The translations under genes and the position numbers were made by a program. Below, piece after piece: positions 1-8,209 of a stretch of DNA of 64,000 nt. The stretch covers positions 620,001 through 684,000 of the forward strand of contig NZ_JAEQBB010000001.1 of the NCBI RefSeq assembly GCF_018616375.1, in the 5' to 3' direction. This DNA comes from Exiguobacterium sp. J17977. GTDB lineage: Bacteria > Bacillota > Bacilli > Exiguobacteriales > Exiguobacteriaceae. Numbering within the stretch: the stretch's first letter is position 1; each line of letters begins with the position of its first letter. Below the pieces are notes generated by a model. The model saw nothing but the letters and a program-made list of their open reading frames with translations. It ran no database searches and was not told the DNA's origin.

Positions 1-9
1 GGAATCGAT

Positions 10-297
10 ATGAAAATCACGGTATATGGGGCCGAAGTACAGTGTGCGAGCTGTGTCGGGGCACCGAGTTCAATCGAGACGTATGAGTGGCTACAAAGTG
101 CATTGGCGCGGAAATATCCGAATCAGGCGTTCGAGTTTGAGTATATCGATTTTGAGACGGCGAACGATGACATCGCCGAAGCGATCAAGCAGGACGAGTG
201 GTTCTATCCGCTCGTGCTGATTGACGGGGAAGTCGTGGACGAAGGGGTCGTCCAGCTTCGGAAAGTCTATTCGGCCATCGAACAGACGACAGCATAA
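10..297 (+). CDS. yuzD: YuzD-family disulfide oxidoreductase-like protein
   Basis: Small 95-residue cytosolic protein. It has a thioredoxin-like start, with a beta strand followed by a Cys-Ala-Ser-Cys motif at residues 12-15, which suggests a redox-active or metal-binding pair. Length and the acidic C-terminal half fit the YuzD (DUF1462) family of Bacillales. It faces the subtilisin gene and shares a hairpin terminator with it. The neighbourhood (YutJ-like flavoprotein, YuzB, A-type Fe-S carrier) resembles the B. subtilis yuzD-yutJ-yuzB-yutM region. The biochemical role is not established; the redox function is inferred from the CxxC motif. Confidence 0.85.
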   Translation: MKITVYGAEVQCASCVGAPSSIETYEWLQSALARKYPNQAFEFEYIDFETANDDIAEAIKQDEWFYPLVLIDGEVVDEGVVQLRKVYSAIEQTTA

Positions 298-300
298 AAA

Positions 301-329
301 AGTCGAGCGATGTGATCGCTCGACTTTTT
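301..329. terminator. Shared terminator between yuzD and the subtilisin gene
   Basis: Ten-base-pair stem (301-310 with 316-325), five-base loop, a T-run on the plus side and A-run before the stem, so it can act on both converging genes. Confidence 0.85.
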
Positions 330-331
330 GT

Positions 332-1762
332 TTAGAGAAGCTGGAACGACGATGTCGCCGAACCTGCCGTGTAACCAGTGAGCGTCGCATCAGATTTTAC
401 TTGATACGTCCCACGCTGTGATGAAGAGGTTGTCGAGAGTGTGAACGTGATGGCACCTGTCGAACTCGTTTTGCCAGTGCCGACGAGCGTCGCGCCATTC
501 GGCTGTGTGACCGTCACACGGACGTCGGCGTTCGCGACCGCTTGGCCGTTCGAGTTCCGGACCGTCGATGAGATCGAGACGACTTCACCAGCGTAATACG
601 TTGACTTCGATGTCGATACCGTCGTCGAGAGCGCTTGGACAGGTTGCGTCGTGCCGCCAGACGTCGGTGCCTGCACGAGTCCGTTCCCGAACCATGTGTC
701 ACGGCCAGCCGTTCCGAGGTCGATTGAATCTTGTGACAGTTTCGTGCGGAGTTGCGAGCTCGACAACGTCGGGAACGCTTGTTTCATAAGCGCGAGGTTA
801 CCGGCGACGTAAGGTGTCGCCATCGATGTCCCGCTCATTTGGCCGTAGCCGCCATTTGAGAGCGTCGAGTTGATGCCCACACCTGGTGCCGCGACTTCGA
901 CCGTGCTACCTGTCGCCGAGAACGAGGCGCGGTTGTTGTTGATGTCCGTCGCTGCGACGGCGATCGCCGAGCTGTAACGGGCCGGGTAGTTGACGAGGTC
1001 GCCCGTACCGTCAGCGCGTCCGTTGTTACCGGCTGCCGCGACGACGAGGATACCAGCGTTATTGGCGCGATCGACAACTTGTTGAAGTGTCGTCGATGGA
1101 CTTGTCGTCCCGAGACTCAAGTTGATGACGTCCATTTGGTTCGTGATCGACCAGTCAATCCCGGCGATGATGCTCGAGAGGCTACCGCTACCGTTTGCCT
1201 CGAGTGCCTTGACCGCGTAAATGCTCGCTTCGTGGGCAATCCCGACGGTACCGATGCTATTGTTGCGGGCACCGATAATCCCGGCGACGTGCGTCCCGTG
1301 ACCGTTGTCATCCGCGTATGAGCTCGTGACCGTACTGAACGAGGCGCCACCGGCGATCGTCAAATCGGGGTGCGCCGAGATTCCCGTATCGACGACCGAT
1401 ACTTTCACGCCTTTCCCGGTGTATCCACTCTGCCAAGCCGATGGAGCTTTCAACTTCGGAATACCCCAATCTTGTGTCTGGTTTTCGATTTGTACCGTTT
1501 GGTCGACTTCCACGTGGGCGACGTTCGGGTTGTTCTTCAAGCCATTCAAGGCAGCTTTCGGTACTTCGAGGGCAGCGGCAGGAATGTTTTTGTACTGTTG
1601 GCGAACTTCCATGCCTTCAATCGAGAGCGGGATATTCTTCGCTGATTCTTTGAAGACGACGATGACGCGTTCTTTCTCTTTGTTCGGGGCGGCTTCTGCG
1701 CCTCCTGGAACGGTTGACAGTACGAGCAATGAAGCGAGGACGGTGCTGCAAACTTTTTTCAA
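332..1762 (-). CDS. Secreted subtilisin-like serine protease (S8) with C-terminal Ig-like domain
   Basis: Secreted alkaline-type protease of 476 residues. A Lys-Lys start and hydrophobic stretch ending near AEA at residue 24 form the signal peptide. An I9 inhibitor propeptide follows (about 31-92). The catalytic domain (about 98-370) shows Asp125 in VVDTG, His155 in GHGTHVAG, oxyanion Asn246 and Ser313 in GTSMATP. The last ~90 residues are a Thr/Ser-rich bacterial Ig-like fold. I chose a TTG start at 1762 because GGAGG lies seven bases upstream and the signal peptide then begins correctly; the upstream ATG at 1822 would add 20 residues without a ribosome site. A TTGACA box at 1854-1859 could be its -35, but no good -10 is seen. 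Confidence 0.93.
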   Translation of the reverse strand: MKKVCSTVLASLLVLSTVPGGAEAAPNKEKERVIVVFKESAKNIPLSIEGMEVRQQYKNIPAAALEVPKAALNGLKNNPNVAHVEVDQTVQIENQTQDWGIPKLKAPSAWQSGYTGKGVKVSVVDTGISAHPDLTIAGGASFSTVTSSYADDNGHGTHVAGIIGARNNSIGTVGIAHEASIYAVKALEANGSGSLSSIIAGIDWSITNQMDVINLSLGTTSPSTTLQQVVDRANNAGILVVAAAGNNGRADGTGDLVNYPARYSSAIAVAATDINNNRASFSATGSTVEVAAPGVGINSTLSNGGYGQMSGTSMATPYVAGNLALMKQAFPTLSSSQLRTKLSQDSIDLGTAGRDTWFGNGLVQAPTSGGTTQPVQALSTTVSTSKSTYYAGEVVSISSTVRNSNGQAVANADVRVTVTQPNGATLVGTGKTSSTGAITFTLSTTSSSQRGTYQVKSDATLTGYTAGSATSSFQLL

Positions 1763-1963
1763 CTTGTTTCCTCCTTTGGGGTATGTAGGCGAGGTGACGC
1801 GATGTCGAACTGCCGTGCCCATAGAGTAACAAGTTTTCCCATCGGGTAGAATATGTCAATGGAATTAAAAATCTGAATATTTAGATAAGGATACAGGGGA
1901 TTCAGATACAAGACTTTTGTCTCAAGGAGATGGCGGCAGAACGACAAATCGAGCACGTTACAC

Positions 1964-1992
1964 AAAAAAACAGGTGACCGTGATGGTCACCC
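1964..1992 (-). terminator. Terminator of the yutJ-like gene
   Basis: Seven-base-pair GC-rich stem (1973-1979 with 1985-1991), followed on the minus strand by seven T's. Confidence 0.8.
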
Positions 1993-1999
1993 GTTCATG

Positions 2000-3055
2000 T
2001 TATTTAATGACTTTATGCTTCCAAAGAATCCCGGACTTGAGCAATCGAGCGACTTTACCGGTGAGCGACTGTTTGCCCATGAAGACGCCGAATCCGGCCT
2101 TCTTGCCGAGTGAGCCGAGCGTCCCACGGAGTTTGATATCCGGCAGATCCGGATAACTGACACCTTTCCACTTACAGAGCAGCACTTGGACGATCTGTTC
2201 GGCCTGCGCTTCCGCGAGCTGGCCGGAAGGCGCATATGGAAGACTGGCGTTGTCGCCGACGACGAAGATGTCCGGCTGTTCCGGGACGTAATGATGCGGT
2301 GTCAATTTGACGCGGCCGCCGCCATCGAGTTCCCACCCTTGATTGCGGACGACGGCGACCGGCTGAATCCCGGCCGTCCAGACCGTCAAATCGGACGGGA
2401 AGTGTTGCTCGTGATTCCATAGGCCATCGGCGTCGACTCGGACGATATTCGACTGGTTGATGACCTCGACGCCGTGCTCTTCAAACCAAGACTGGACGTA
2501 CATCGAGACGCGGTTCGAGAGGAACGATAAGACGGACGGGCCACGGTCGAACAATCGGACCGTCAAATCGGGACGGCTCTCACGTAACTCACTGGCGAGT
2601 TCGACGCCCGATAACCCTGCACCGACGATTGAGACGATTGAGCCCGGTGACAGGCCATTGATGGCTTGTTGGGTCTTGCGTGATTCTTCAAGCGTTTGGA
2701 TGCTATACGTGAACTCGGCGGCGCCGGGCACGTTGTGATACTTGTCCTCGCAACCGAGTCCGATGACAAGGTCGTCATACGGAACTTTTTCACCGCTCGC
2801 AAGCAAAACCATCTTGTCGCCTGCATCGATATCGGTGACTTGACCGTATATGTAATCGATCTCTTCTGGAAAATCGATACGGATATCACGATCCGATACG
2901 GTCCCCGCCGCAAGTGCATAATACTCTGTTTTTAACCCATGGTAAGGTAGACGATCGATGAGTGTGATCGATACATCCTTCAGCTGATGGCCGAGGACGC
3001 GTTCGATTACACGCATACCCCCGTAACCGCCTCCCAAGACGACTAATTTGCGCAT
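2000..3055 (-). CDS. yutJ: NAD(P)/FAD-dependent oxidoreductase, NADH dehydrogenase-like (YutJ)
   Basis: Pyridine nucleotide-disulfide oxidoreductase of 351 residues related to type II NADH dehydrogenases. The N-terminal FAD-binding motif is GGGYGG near residue 8, and a second Rossmann motif (GAGLSG near residue 167) should bind NAD(P)H. A VVGDN motif near residue 290 contacts FAD. The size and position next to yuzB and yuzD match B. subtilis YutJ. Its C-terminal part is shorter than in the true NDH-2 encoded at 9454, so a role as a soluble or weakly membrane-bound dehydrogenase is possible. AAAGGGGGA precedes the ATG. It is divergent from yuzB. Confidence 0.85.
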   Translation of the reverse strand: MRKLVVLGGGYGGMRVIERVLGHQLKDVSITLIDRLPYHGLKTEYYALAAGTVSDRDIRIDFPEEIDYIYGQVTDIDAGDKMVLLASGEKVPYDDLVIGLGCEDKYHNVPGAAEFTYSIQTLEESRKTQQAINGLSPGSIVSIVGAGLSGVELASELRESRPDLTVRLFDRGPSVLSFLSNRVSMYVQSWFEEHGVEVINQSNIVRVDADGLWNHEQHFPSDLTVWTAGIQPVAVVRNQGWELDGGGRVKLTPHHYVPEQPDIFVVGDNASLPYAPSGQLAEAQAEQIVQVLLCKWKGVSYPDLPDIKLRGTLGSLGKKAGFGVFMGKQSLTGKVARLLKSGILWKHKVIK

Positions 3056-3070
3056 AAAAATCCCCCTTTG

Positions 3071-3098
3071 TTACACTTCAACTGTATCATGTTATAAT
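3071..3098 (+). promoter_or_regulatory. Promoter of yuzB
   Basis: TTACAC (3071-3076), 16-base spacer, TATAAT (3093-3098) with TG just upstream as in extended -10 promoters. Confidence 0.65.
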
Positions 3099-3152
3099 AC
3101 GCCGTAGAAGAACCATTTTCCTGTTTTGTGGGAAAGGGGAAGGGTGAATGAC

Positions 3153-3389
3153 ATGATGAATCCAATCATTGAGTTCTGTGCCTCCAATTTGGCCATGGGT
3201 TCGCAAATCGCCCGGGCCAAACTAGAGTCCGATCCAGACCTAGATGTCGTTGAATACGGCTGTACAGGCTACTGTGGCGTCTGTTCGCTCGACTTGTTTT
3301 GTCTAGTCGACGGCGAGGTCGTGACGGGAGATACGCCAGAGCAACTCGTGACGAATGTATATGAAAAAATTGAAGAAATGGCGTGGTGA
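3153..3389 (+). CDS. yuzB: DUF1450 family protein YuzB
   Basis: Small 78-residue cysteine-rich protein. It has Cys at residue 9 and a [10 protein letters not shown] cluster followed by Cys in DLFCLVDG, a pattern like thioredoxin-fold [2Fe-2S] or redox proteins; this matches the DUF1450/YuzB family. Two ATG codons at 3153 and 3156 follow a GAAGGGTGA ribosome site, and 3153 has the better spacing. An upstream in-frame start at 3126 lies before the ribosome site and is rejected. Function is unknown; the cysteines suggest metal or Fe-S binding. Confidence 0.85.
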   Translation: MMNPIIEFCASNLAMGSQIARAKLESDPDLDVVEYGCTGYCGVCSLDLFCLVDGEVVTGDTPEQLVTNVYEKIEEMAW

Positions 3390-3419
3390 AAAAGTTTGAA
3401 GCAACTTCAAACTTTTTTT
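3389..3419 (+). terminator. Terminator of yuzB
   Basis: Ten-base-pair perfect stem (3392-3401 with 3405-3414), three-base loop, T-tract of seven. The stop codon abuts the stem. Confidence 0.85.
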
Positions 3420-3439
3420 ATTTTGACTGTTTTGACCCG

Positions 3440-3468
3440 TTGCATTTTTAAAAAGGGTCTGTTATATT
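3440..3468 (+). promoter_or_regulatory. Promoter of the nupC-like gene
   Basis: TTGCAT (3440-3445), 17-base spacer, TATATT (3463-3468). It predicts a leader of about 125 bases before the ATG at 3600. Confidence 0.7.
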
Positions 3469-3486
3469 CAAAGAGGTTCGAATGTA

Positions 3487-3527
3487 GGTTGTCTGACGTT
3501 TAACAACATAAAAAGAAAGCGTTTCAA
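3487..3527 (+). promoter_or_regulatory. Candidate operators in the nupC leader
   Basis: Just after the predicted start of transcription lie an inverted repeat (GTTGT at 3488-3492, ACAAC at 3503-3507) and an imperfect cre-like element (3514-3527, 11 of 14 consensus positions for CcpA). Both sit where a bound repressor would block transcription. The assignment to CcpA is tentative because the right half of the site is poor. Confidence 0.3.
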
Positions 3528-3599
3528 ACGGTAGGACACATCTCGATTCGGGTATATCACAATATCAGGTTTTCCCAATATGAAAGGAGCACAACACCA

Positions 3600-4811
3600 A
3601 TGAATATCATGAGCGTGGTTGGTATTTTGGCACTAATTGGAATCGCTTACATCTTCTCGACCAACCGTAAAGCCATCAAATGGCGTACCGTGCTTGCCGC
3701 TTTCGCGGTACAGTTCACGTTCGCTTTCCTCGTCCTCTTCACATCAGCAGGACGCAGTGCGTTACAATGGATTTCAGGAGGCGTTCAGAACGTCTTGAAC
3801 ACGGCGAATGACGGAATCGCCTTCGTTTTCGGTACAGCCGTAGGAGGCGACAACTTTGTCTTCGCGTTCCAAGTGTTGCCGATTATCATCTTTATGTCTT
3901 CTTTGATCGCTTTGCTTTACTACCTCGGTGTCATGCAATGGGTCATCCGTATTCTCGGGACAGCCCTCGCGAAAGCACTCGGGACGTCACGTAAAGAGTC
4001 ACTCTCGGCGACAGCGAACATCTTCGTCGGTCAAACGGAAGCGCCGCTTGTCATCAAGCCTTACCTTCCGACGATGACACAATCGGAGCTCTTCGCCGTT
4101 ATGGTCGGTGGTCTCGCATCGGTTGCCGGTTCGGTTCTCGCTGGATACGCTGCCCTTGGTGTACCGCTCGAGTACTTGCTCGCAGCGAGTTTCATGGCTG
4201 CACCTGCTGGTCTCTTGTTCGCAAAAATCATCGTTCCTGAAACAGAAGAGTATAATGATGACATCGAAATTGCTGAAGATGAAGAGGACAAAGCAGCGAA
4301 CTTCGTCGATGCAGCCGCTCGCGGAGCCTCTGACGGTCTCTTCCTTGCATTGAACGTCGGTGCGATGCTTCTCGCGTTCGTTTCATTGATTGCGCTCGTC
4401 AACTTGATTCTTGGTGGGATCGGTGGCTTGTTCGGTTTCGACAGCCTCTCACTTGAATTGATTCTTGGTTATGTGTTCGCACCACTCGCATTCGTGATTG
4501 GTGTACCGTGGGCAGATGCGGTTCAGTTCGGTAGCTTCCTCGGTCAAAAACTCGTCTTGAACGAATTCGTTGCGTTCTCAGAGTTCGCACCTGTAATTGG
4601 AACGGGTGAACTTTCAGCACGTACGGAAGCGATGATCGCCTTCGCACTTTGTGGATTCGCCAACATCTCGTCACTTGCAATCCTTCTCGGTGGTCTCGGT
4701 GGAATGGCACCGAACCGTCGGAACGACATCGCACGTATGGGTGTCCTCGCGATTCTCGCAGGTACGCTTGCCAACTTGATGTCAGCCACGCTTGCTGGTC
4801 TGCTTCTCTAA
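3600..4811 (+). CDS. nupC: Concentrative nucleoside transporter, NupC/CNT family
   Basis: Integral membrane symporter of 403 residues that takes up nucleosides with a proton or sodium gradient. The sequence starts with a TM helix and has eight to ten hydrophobic segments. The CNT core motif GQTEAPL is near residue 141, and the second signature NEFVAF near residue 320. A hydrophilic acidic loop (about 213-240) separates the two halves. Length is normal for bacterial CNTs. AAAGGAG precedes the ATG by a normal distance. It stands alone with its own promoter and terminator. Substrate preference (pyrimidine versus purine) cannot be told from the sequence. Confidence 0.92.
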   Translation: MNIMSVVGILALIGIAYIFSTNRKAIKWRTVLAAFAVQFTFAFLVLFTSAGRSALQWISGGVQNVLNTANDGIAFVFGTAVGGDNFVFAFQVLPIIIFMSSLIALLYYLGVMQWVIRILGTALAKALGTSRKESLSATANIFVGQTEAPLVIKPYLPTMTQSELFAVMVGGLASVAGSVLAGYAALGVPLEYLLAASFMAAPAGLLFAKIIVPETEEYNDDIEIAEDEEDKAANFVDAAARGASDGLFLALNVGAMLLAFVSLIALVNLILGGIGGLFGFDSLSLELILGYVFAPLAFVIGVPWADAVQFGSFLGQKLVLNEFVAFSEFAPVIGTGELSARTEAMIAFALCGFANISSLAILLGGLGGMAPNRRNDIARMGVLAILAGTLANLMSATLAGLLL

Positions 4812-4828
4812 TCAAATCCGATATACCC

Positions 4829-4859
4829 AGAGTGATCACTTCGGTGGTCACTCTTTTTT
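4829..4859 (+). terminator. Terminator of nupC
   Basis: Eleven-base-pair stem (4829-4839 with 4844-4854) with TTCG loop and six T's. Confidence 0.9.
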
Positions 4860-4883
4860 GTGAAGACGTTTATGAACGCACAG

Positions 4884-4913
4884 CAAAACCCGACCGTAAA
4901 CAGACGGTCGGGT
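4884..4913 (-). terminator. Terminator of the nucleotidyltransferase-family gene
   Basis: Ten-base-pair stem (4888-4897 with 4904-4913) followed by four T's on the minus strand, about 20 bases after the stop codon. Confidence 0.75.
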
Positions 4914-4934
4914 CATGTCGGTGATGAGGGCCAT

Positions 4935-5489
4935 TCACTCCTGAACTCTCGGCCACGTGGCTTGCCAATTCTTTTTAGTGATTCGAGCGAGATAGATATG
5001 ATGATGCGGAGAGTCGTCCGCGAACGCTGGGGTCGGTCGTAGCTTCAGTCCGACGATGTCTTCAACACCGTAAGGGGCGGAGAGCTTCAAGCGTCCGTTC
5101 GCATCGAGGCTGACGCCGATGGCGGTGACGGTCTCAGGGAAATGGGCCAAGGCGTCGACTGCCGACTGATAGGGCGGCAATTGATTAACCAGATGCATCC
5201 GCGCTTGATTTTTGACCGACCACGGGACGGTCGGGGACAGGACGTGTAATTGTGCCTCATATTCTTTTTCAATCGCCTCGTCAATTTGAGACCGGTCAAA
5301 GTAGATGACATCGACGTCCTCGGTCGGCGTTGGTGTTGGATAGCCATGCACGTCATCCCATATCTTCGCCCGCACGTATCCGGCACAGATCCACCAGTCG
5401 GGTAGCTCGAGGGAAGCGACGTCTTTCAAGAGACCCATCAATTCCGAATCATTCTCTAAAAAGTGAGTGACCTCTTCAATCGTTTTCAA
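4935..5489 (-). CDS. Nucleotidyltransferase-family protein (DUF925/COG3575 type)
   Basis: Cytosolic protein of 184 residues. The conserved block WWICAGYVRAKIWD near residue 31-44, followed by EDVDVIYFD near 57-65, resembles a minimal nucleotidyltransferase fold in which the Asp pair would bind metal. The family (Nucleotidyltransferase_6, DUF925) has no assigned substrate. The start is TTG at 5489, supported by AGGAGGG eight bases upstream. It is probably monocistronic, lying between its own terminator and the one for ribU. Confidence 0.8.
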   Translation of the reverse strand: MKTIEEVTHFLENDSELMGLLKDVASLELPDWWICAGYVRAKIWDDVHGYPTPTPTEDVDVIYFDRSQIDEAIEKEYEAQLHVLSPTVPWSVKNQARMHLVNQLPPYQSAVDALAHFPETVTAIGVSLDANGRLKLSAPYGVEDIVGLKLRPTPAFADDSPHHHIYLARITKKNWQATWPRVQE

Positions 5490-5531
5490 GTGATTCCCTC
5501 CTATTCTTCCTCAAGCATAACGCAACCATAC

Positions 5532-5559
5532 AAAAAAGCACCTATTTCTAGGTGCTTTT
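5532..5559 (-). terminator. Terminator of ribU
   Basis: Eleven-base-pair perfect stem (5534-5544 with 5549-5559), loop TTTC, and T-tract on the minus strand. Confidence 0.85.
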
Positions 5560-5563
5560 CGCA

Positions 5564-6151
5564 TTAAGCCTGGAGTTGCATCCGCTGGCGTTCGATCCAC
5601 GGCTTCAACTTGAGGAAGAGGGGGACGAACAAGGCGCTAATCAACAACGCTTTGATGAGGTTGAACGGCAAGATGCCGTAGAGGACGAGGTCCGTTTTAA
5701 CTGCCGGTTGCGCCATCTCGGTCATGCCGAAGAAGAACGCGTAGGCTGGTAAGATGAGTAAATAGTTCAAAATCGCCAAGCTGAGTGCCATCGTGATCGT
5801 ACCGGCCACGAGACCTGAAGCGAGCGCTTTATTCGTTTTACGTTTATGGTAGAACCATGCGACCGGATACATGAAGGCGACTCCTGCAAAGAAGTTTGCG
5901 ACTTCACCGACCGGAACGCCGCCACCATTAAAGACATAGTAGAGGACGTTTTTTAGAGCGACGACCACGACGCCTGCGAGTGGGGAGAACACGATTCCGG
6001 CGACGAGCGCGGGAATGTCACTAAAGTCCACTTTTAGGAATGGTGGTAGGAAAGGCAGCGGGAAGTTAAAGAGCATGAGGACAAAAGAAATGGCCCCGAG
6101 CATCGATAGCGTCACCAGTGTTGTCAATCGTTTGTTGCGCGTTGTTTTCAT
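5564..6151 (-). CDS. ribU: Riboflavin ECF transporter substrate-binding protein RibU
   Basis: S component of an energy-coupling-factor transporter for riboflavin, 195 residues with about six membrane helices. The N-terminal segment with FPLPFLPPFLKVDFSDIP matches RibU proteins. Function is strongly supported by the FMN riboswitch directly upstream. The start at 6151 follows GGAGAG at normal spacing; in-frame ATGs further upstream lie inside the riboswitch terminator and are rejected. The energising EcfA/A'/T genes are not in this window. Confidence 0.93.
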   Translation of the reverse strand: MKTTRNKRLTTLVTLSMLGAISFVLMLFNFPLPFLPPFLKVDFSDIPALVAGIVFSPLAGVVVVALKNVLYYVFNGGGVPVGEVANFFAGVAFMYPVAWFYHKRKTNKALASGLVAGTITMALSLAILNYLLILPAYAFFFGMTEMAQPAVKTDLVLYGILPFNLIKALLISALFVPLFLKLKPWIERQRMQLQA

Positions 6152-6197
6152 CAAAATCTCTCCTTTTGTCGCTCCTTGATGAATGGCACCCGTCGCA

Positions 6198-6230
6198 TAA
6201 AAAATCCCGATTGCATCATACAATCGGGAG
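6198..6230 (-). terminator. Expression-platform terminator of the FMN riboswitch
   Basis: Nine-base-pair stem (6205-6213 with 6221-6229) followed on the minus strand by six T's, between the aptamer and the ribU start. It should form when FMN is bound. Confidence 0.85.
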
Positions 6231-6315
6231 AGGTTACGCGCATACGAAATAGATGTTTTCCGTCGCGGAAAAGACCACGTCAAAGAAAACATCCGGATAT
6301 CGGTCGGATGCCGCC

Positions 6316-6449
6316 ATCTTCTCCCATCCAGACTTTACTGTCGGCTTTCGAATCTCACGAAATCAGCAAGCAACGCCTTGCTCGCTCACGGGCTGAGAAG
6401 ATCATGTCTTCAATACCGCCGGTCGGGAATTTCACCCTGCCCCGAAGAT
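6316..6449 (-). ncRNA. FMN riboswitch (RFN element)
   Basis: On the minus strand the hallmark blocks appear in order: ATCTTCGGGGCAGGGTGAAA, then TCCCGACCGGCGG, an AGCCCGTGAGCGAGC segment, and the closing GTCTGGATGGGAGAAGAT. These fold into the multi-junction FMN aptamer closed by the ATCTTC/GAAGAT stem. It is followed by a terminator and ribU, so FMN excess should shut off riboflavin uptake. Confidence 0.97.
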
Positions 6450-6480
6450 GGAACGATTTAATTTTTTTTGTTACAGTTTA

Positions 6481-6509
6481 GTTATACAAGATATTTCACA
6501 AAATCTCAA
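6481..6509 (-). promoter_or_regulatory. Promoter of the FMN riboswitch-ribU transcript
   Basis: On the minus strand TTGAGA (6504-6509), 17-base spacer, TATAAC (6481-6486), about 30 bases before the aptamer. Confidence 0.65.
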
Positions 6510-6550
6510 GTCAGTTGACTTGAAGTTAAGATAATGAAGGAGGAGTTCAG

Positions 6551-6907
6551 ATGATTCATTTGACAGAGTCAGCTGCATTACAAGTCATCGATATGATGAA
6601 ACAGACAGAACACCCCGAGAATCAGTACTTGCGCATCAAGGTGCAAGGCGGAGGCTGCACCGGTCTCTCGTACGGGATGGGGTTCGATGAAGATAAGACC
6701 GATCGAGATATCCAGTTCGATCATCACGGCGTCCGCGTCATCGTCGCCGAAGCCGACCATGGGGTCGTCGACGGACTCGAAATCGACTACAAGCAGTCGA
6801 TGCTCGGAGGAGGGTTCACGATTAAAAATCCGAACGCCATCGCCACGTGTGGATGCGGTTCGAGTTTCCGGACGGCGTCGAACGCCGGGACACCTGGAGA
6901 TTGCTAA
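6551..6907 (+). CDS. erpA: A-type Fe-S cluster carrier (ErpA/IscA/HesB family, YutM-like)
   Basis: Iron-sulfur cluster insertion protein of 118 residues that carries clusters to apoproteins. The three invariant cysteines are visible: Cys36 in GGGCTG, and Cys100 and Cys102 in CGCGSSF. AAGGAGGAG precedes the ATG by a normal distance. The C-terminal tail after residue 107 (with a further Cys118) extends slightly beyond the usual family end. It is alone in its transcription unit, divergent from ribU. By synteny it corresponds to B. subtilis yutM. Confidence 0.93.
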   Translation: MIHLTESAALQVIDMMKQTEHPENQYLRIKVQGGGCTGLSYGMGFDEDKTDRDIQFDHHGVRVIVAEADHGVVDGLEIDYKQSMLGGGFTIKNPNAIATCGCGSSFRTASNAGTPGDC

Positions 6908-6910
6908 ACG

Positions 6911-6943
6911 AAAGGCCAATCGTGTGGACGATTGGCCTTTTTT
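6911..6943 (+). terminator. Terminator of erpA
   Basis: Twelve-base-pair perfect stem (6911-6922 with 6929-6940) and a T-tract. It also lies just after the stop of the minus-strand gene at 6948. Confidence 0.88.
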
Positions 6944-6947
6944 CGAT

Positions 6948-7190
6948 TCAGTCGGTTTCTTCCATCAAAATCAAGCGAATCACTTTTGATGTCGCATTCA
7001 ATTCGATGTGATGTTGCCAAGGGCGGAACGCCGTGATTTTGCATGTGTCGGTCGTGATTTGGAACGAACAGATGCTCTCTTCCTCTTGGTCAAGCACTGA
7101 GTAGCGGCTGAAATCGGATAAGCTTTGGTAGATGGCGTATTGTTTCGGTAACTCACACGTCCATCCTTTTTCTAACATGATTTGATGCAT
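6948..7190 (-). CDS. Uncharacterised 80-residue protein
   Basis: Small soluble protein with no recognised family. Composition is balanced with four cysteines or near-cysteine positions and alternating hydrophobic residues that suggest a beta-rich fold. The ATG at 7190 follows AGAGGCGAG, a weak ribosome site; a second ATG four codons in is an alternative. On the minus strand a TTGAAT followed 16 bases later by TATATA (7212-7240 region) is a plausible promoter. Placement between two plus-strand genes and a bounding terminator support a real gene. Confidence 0.6.
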   Translation of the reverse strand: MHQIMLEKGWTCELPKQYAIYQSLSDFSRYSVLDQEEESICSFQITTDTCKITAFRPWQHHIELNATSKVIRLILMEETD

Positions 7191-7319
7191 GGGTCTCGCC
7201 TCTTTCTTCTATCATATATATAAGAATAACAAAAAAATTCAAGGATGTGGAAGATTAGTCGAGAGGAACCAAGGGAAAATGAAAAGAGATGTCATTTTTA
7301 TGTAGGAGGGGTAGGGACG

Positions 7320-8174
7320 ATGAGAAAAGTATTGATATTCGGTGGGTCACGCTATTTTGGAAAGCGGTTGGCGCTTCGCTTGGCGGAGGCCGGTGATGAT
7401 GTGACGATTGTGACGCGTGGACAGCTCCAAGTGCCAGAGGCGGAAGGCATTCGTTCCATCAAAGGGGACCGACAGTCGGTGGCGACGATGAAAGATTTAT
7501 CGCGCGACCGTTACGACCTCGTCTATGACAATATTTGTTTCAATCCATATCAGGCGAAAATCGCATCGGACGCGTTCATGGATCAAGTTGGCAAATATGT
7601 GCTTACGTCGACGATGTCGGTCTATGCACCGGGCGCCGATTTGAAAGAAAGTGACTTCAATCCGCTTCATCATGACTATCATCTCGAGTCCGATCACGAC
7701 TATGGACAAGGTAAACGAGAAGCCGAGTCCTACTTCTTTCACCGCGCCTCGTTCCCGGTCGCGACCGTCCGTCTGCCGATCGTCTTAGGTCCAGACGACT
7801 ATACGGATCGTCTCAAGTTTTATATCGATGCCGTCCGTCGAGAAGAGCCGATCGTCCTGCATCATCCCGAAGCAAAGATGGGCTTTATCTCAAGTTTTGA
7901 GGCGGCGTCGTTTTTAGAATGGGTCGGTCGGGCCAATGTGACCGGTCCGTTCAATGCGGCGAGTGAGGGCATCATCTCACTCGGTGCACTCATGGAGCGG
8001 ATTGGCCATCATTTAAATAAACCGGTCCAAATCATCAAAGACGGCGAGTCGTCGCCATATGATACGGACGTCGACTATTACATGTCGATTGCCGAGGCGA
8101 AAAAGGCCGGCTTCGTCTTTACCCAACTCGATGACTGGCTCGATCGGGTCATCCTCCAAACCATCCGTAAATGA
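7320..8174 (+). CDS. NAD-dependent epimerase/dehydratase-family protein
   Basis: Short-chain dehydrogenase/epimerase fold of 284 residues. The N-terminal Rossmann motif reads FGGSRYFGKRLA near residue 7, a variant of GxxGxxG typical of isoflavone reductase-like and mRNA-binding CSP41-like members. A Ser-Thr-Met-Ser-Val-Tyr stretch near 95 and Tyr/Lys in YGQGKREAE (near 135) match the catalytic Tyr-x-x-x-Lys. The start at 7320 has AGGAGGG at good spacing; the longer frame from 7245 does not. The substrate is unknown. Confidence 0.85.
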   Translation: MRKVLIFGGSRYFGKRLALRLAEAGDDVTIVTRGQLQVPEAEGIRSIKGDRQSVATMKDLSRDRYDLVYDNICFNPYQAKIASDAFMDQVGKYVLTSTMSVYAPGADLKESDFNPLHHDYHLESDHDYGQGKREAESYFFHRASFPVATVRLPIVLGPDDYTDRLKFYIDAVRREEPIVLHHPEAKMGFISSFEAASFLEWVGRANVTGPFNAASEGIISLGALMERIGHHLNKPVQIIKDGESSPYDTDVDYYMSIAEAKKAGFVFTQLDDWLDRVILQTIRK

Positions 8175-8176
8175 AA

Positions 8177-8205
8177 ATGGCCCTCATCGCGATGGTGAGG
8201 GCCAT
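8177..8205. terminator. Shared terminator between the epimerase gene and yumC
   Basis: Ten-base-pair perfect stem (8177-8186 with 8196-8205) between convergent genes, with A-run before and T-rich stretch after. Confidence 0.75.
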
Positions 8206-8209
8206 ATCT

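Noticed and set aside
1763-1822. 20-residue extension of the subtilisin
   Set aside because: It would put charged residues before the signal peptide, and the strong ribosome site fits TTG 1762.
3514-3527. Firm CcpA site at nupC
   Set aside because: Only 11 of 14 positions match and the right half is wrong, so it is kept only as a tentative element.
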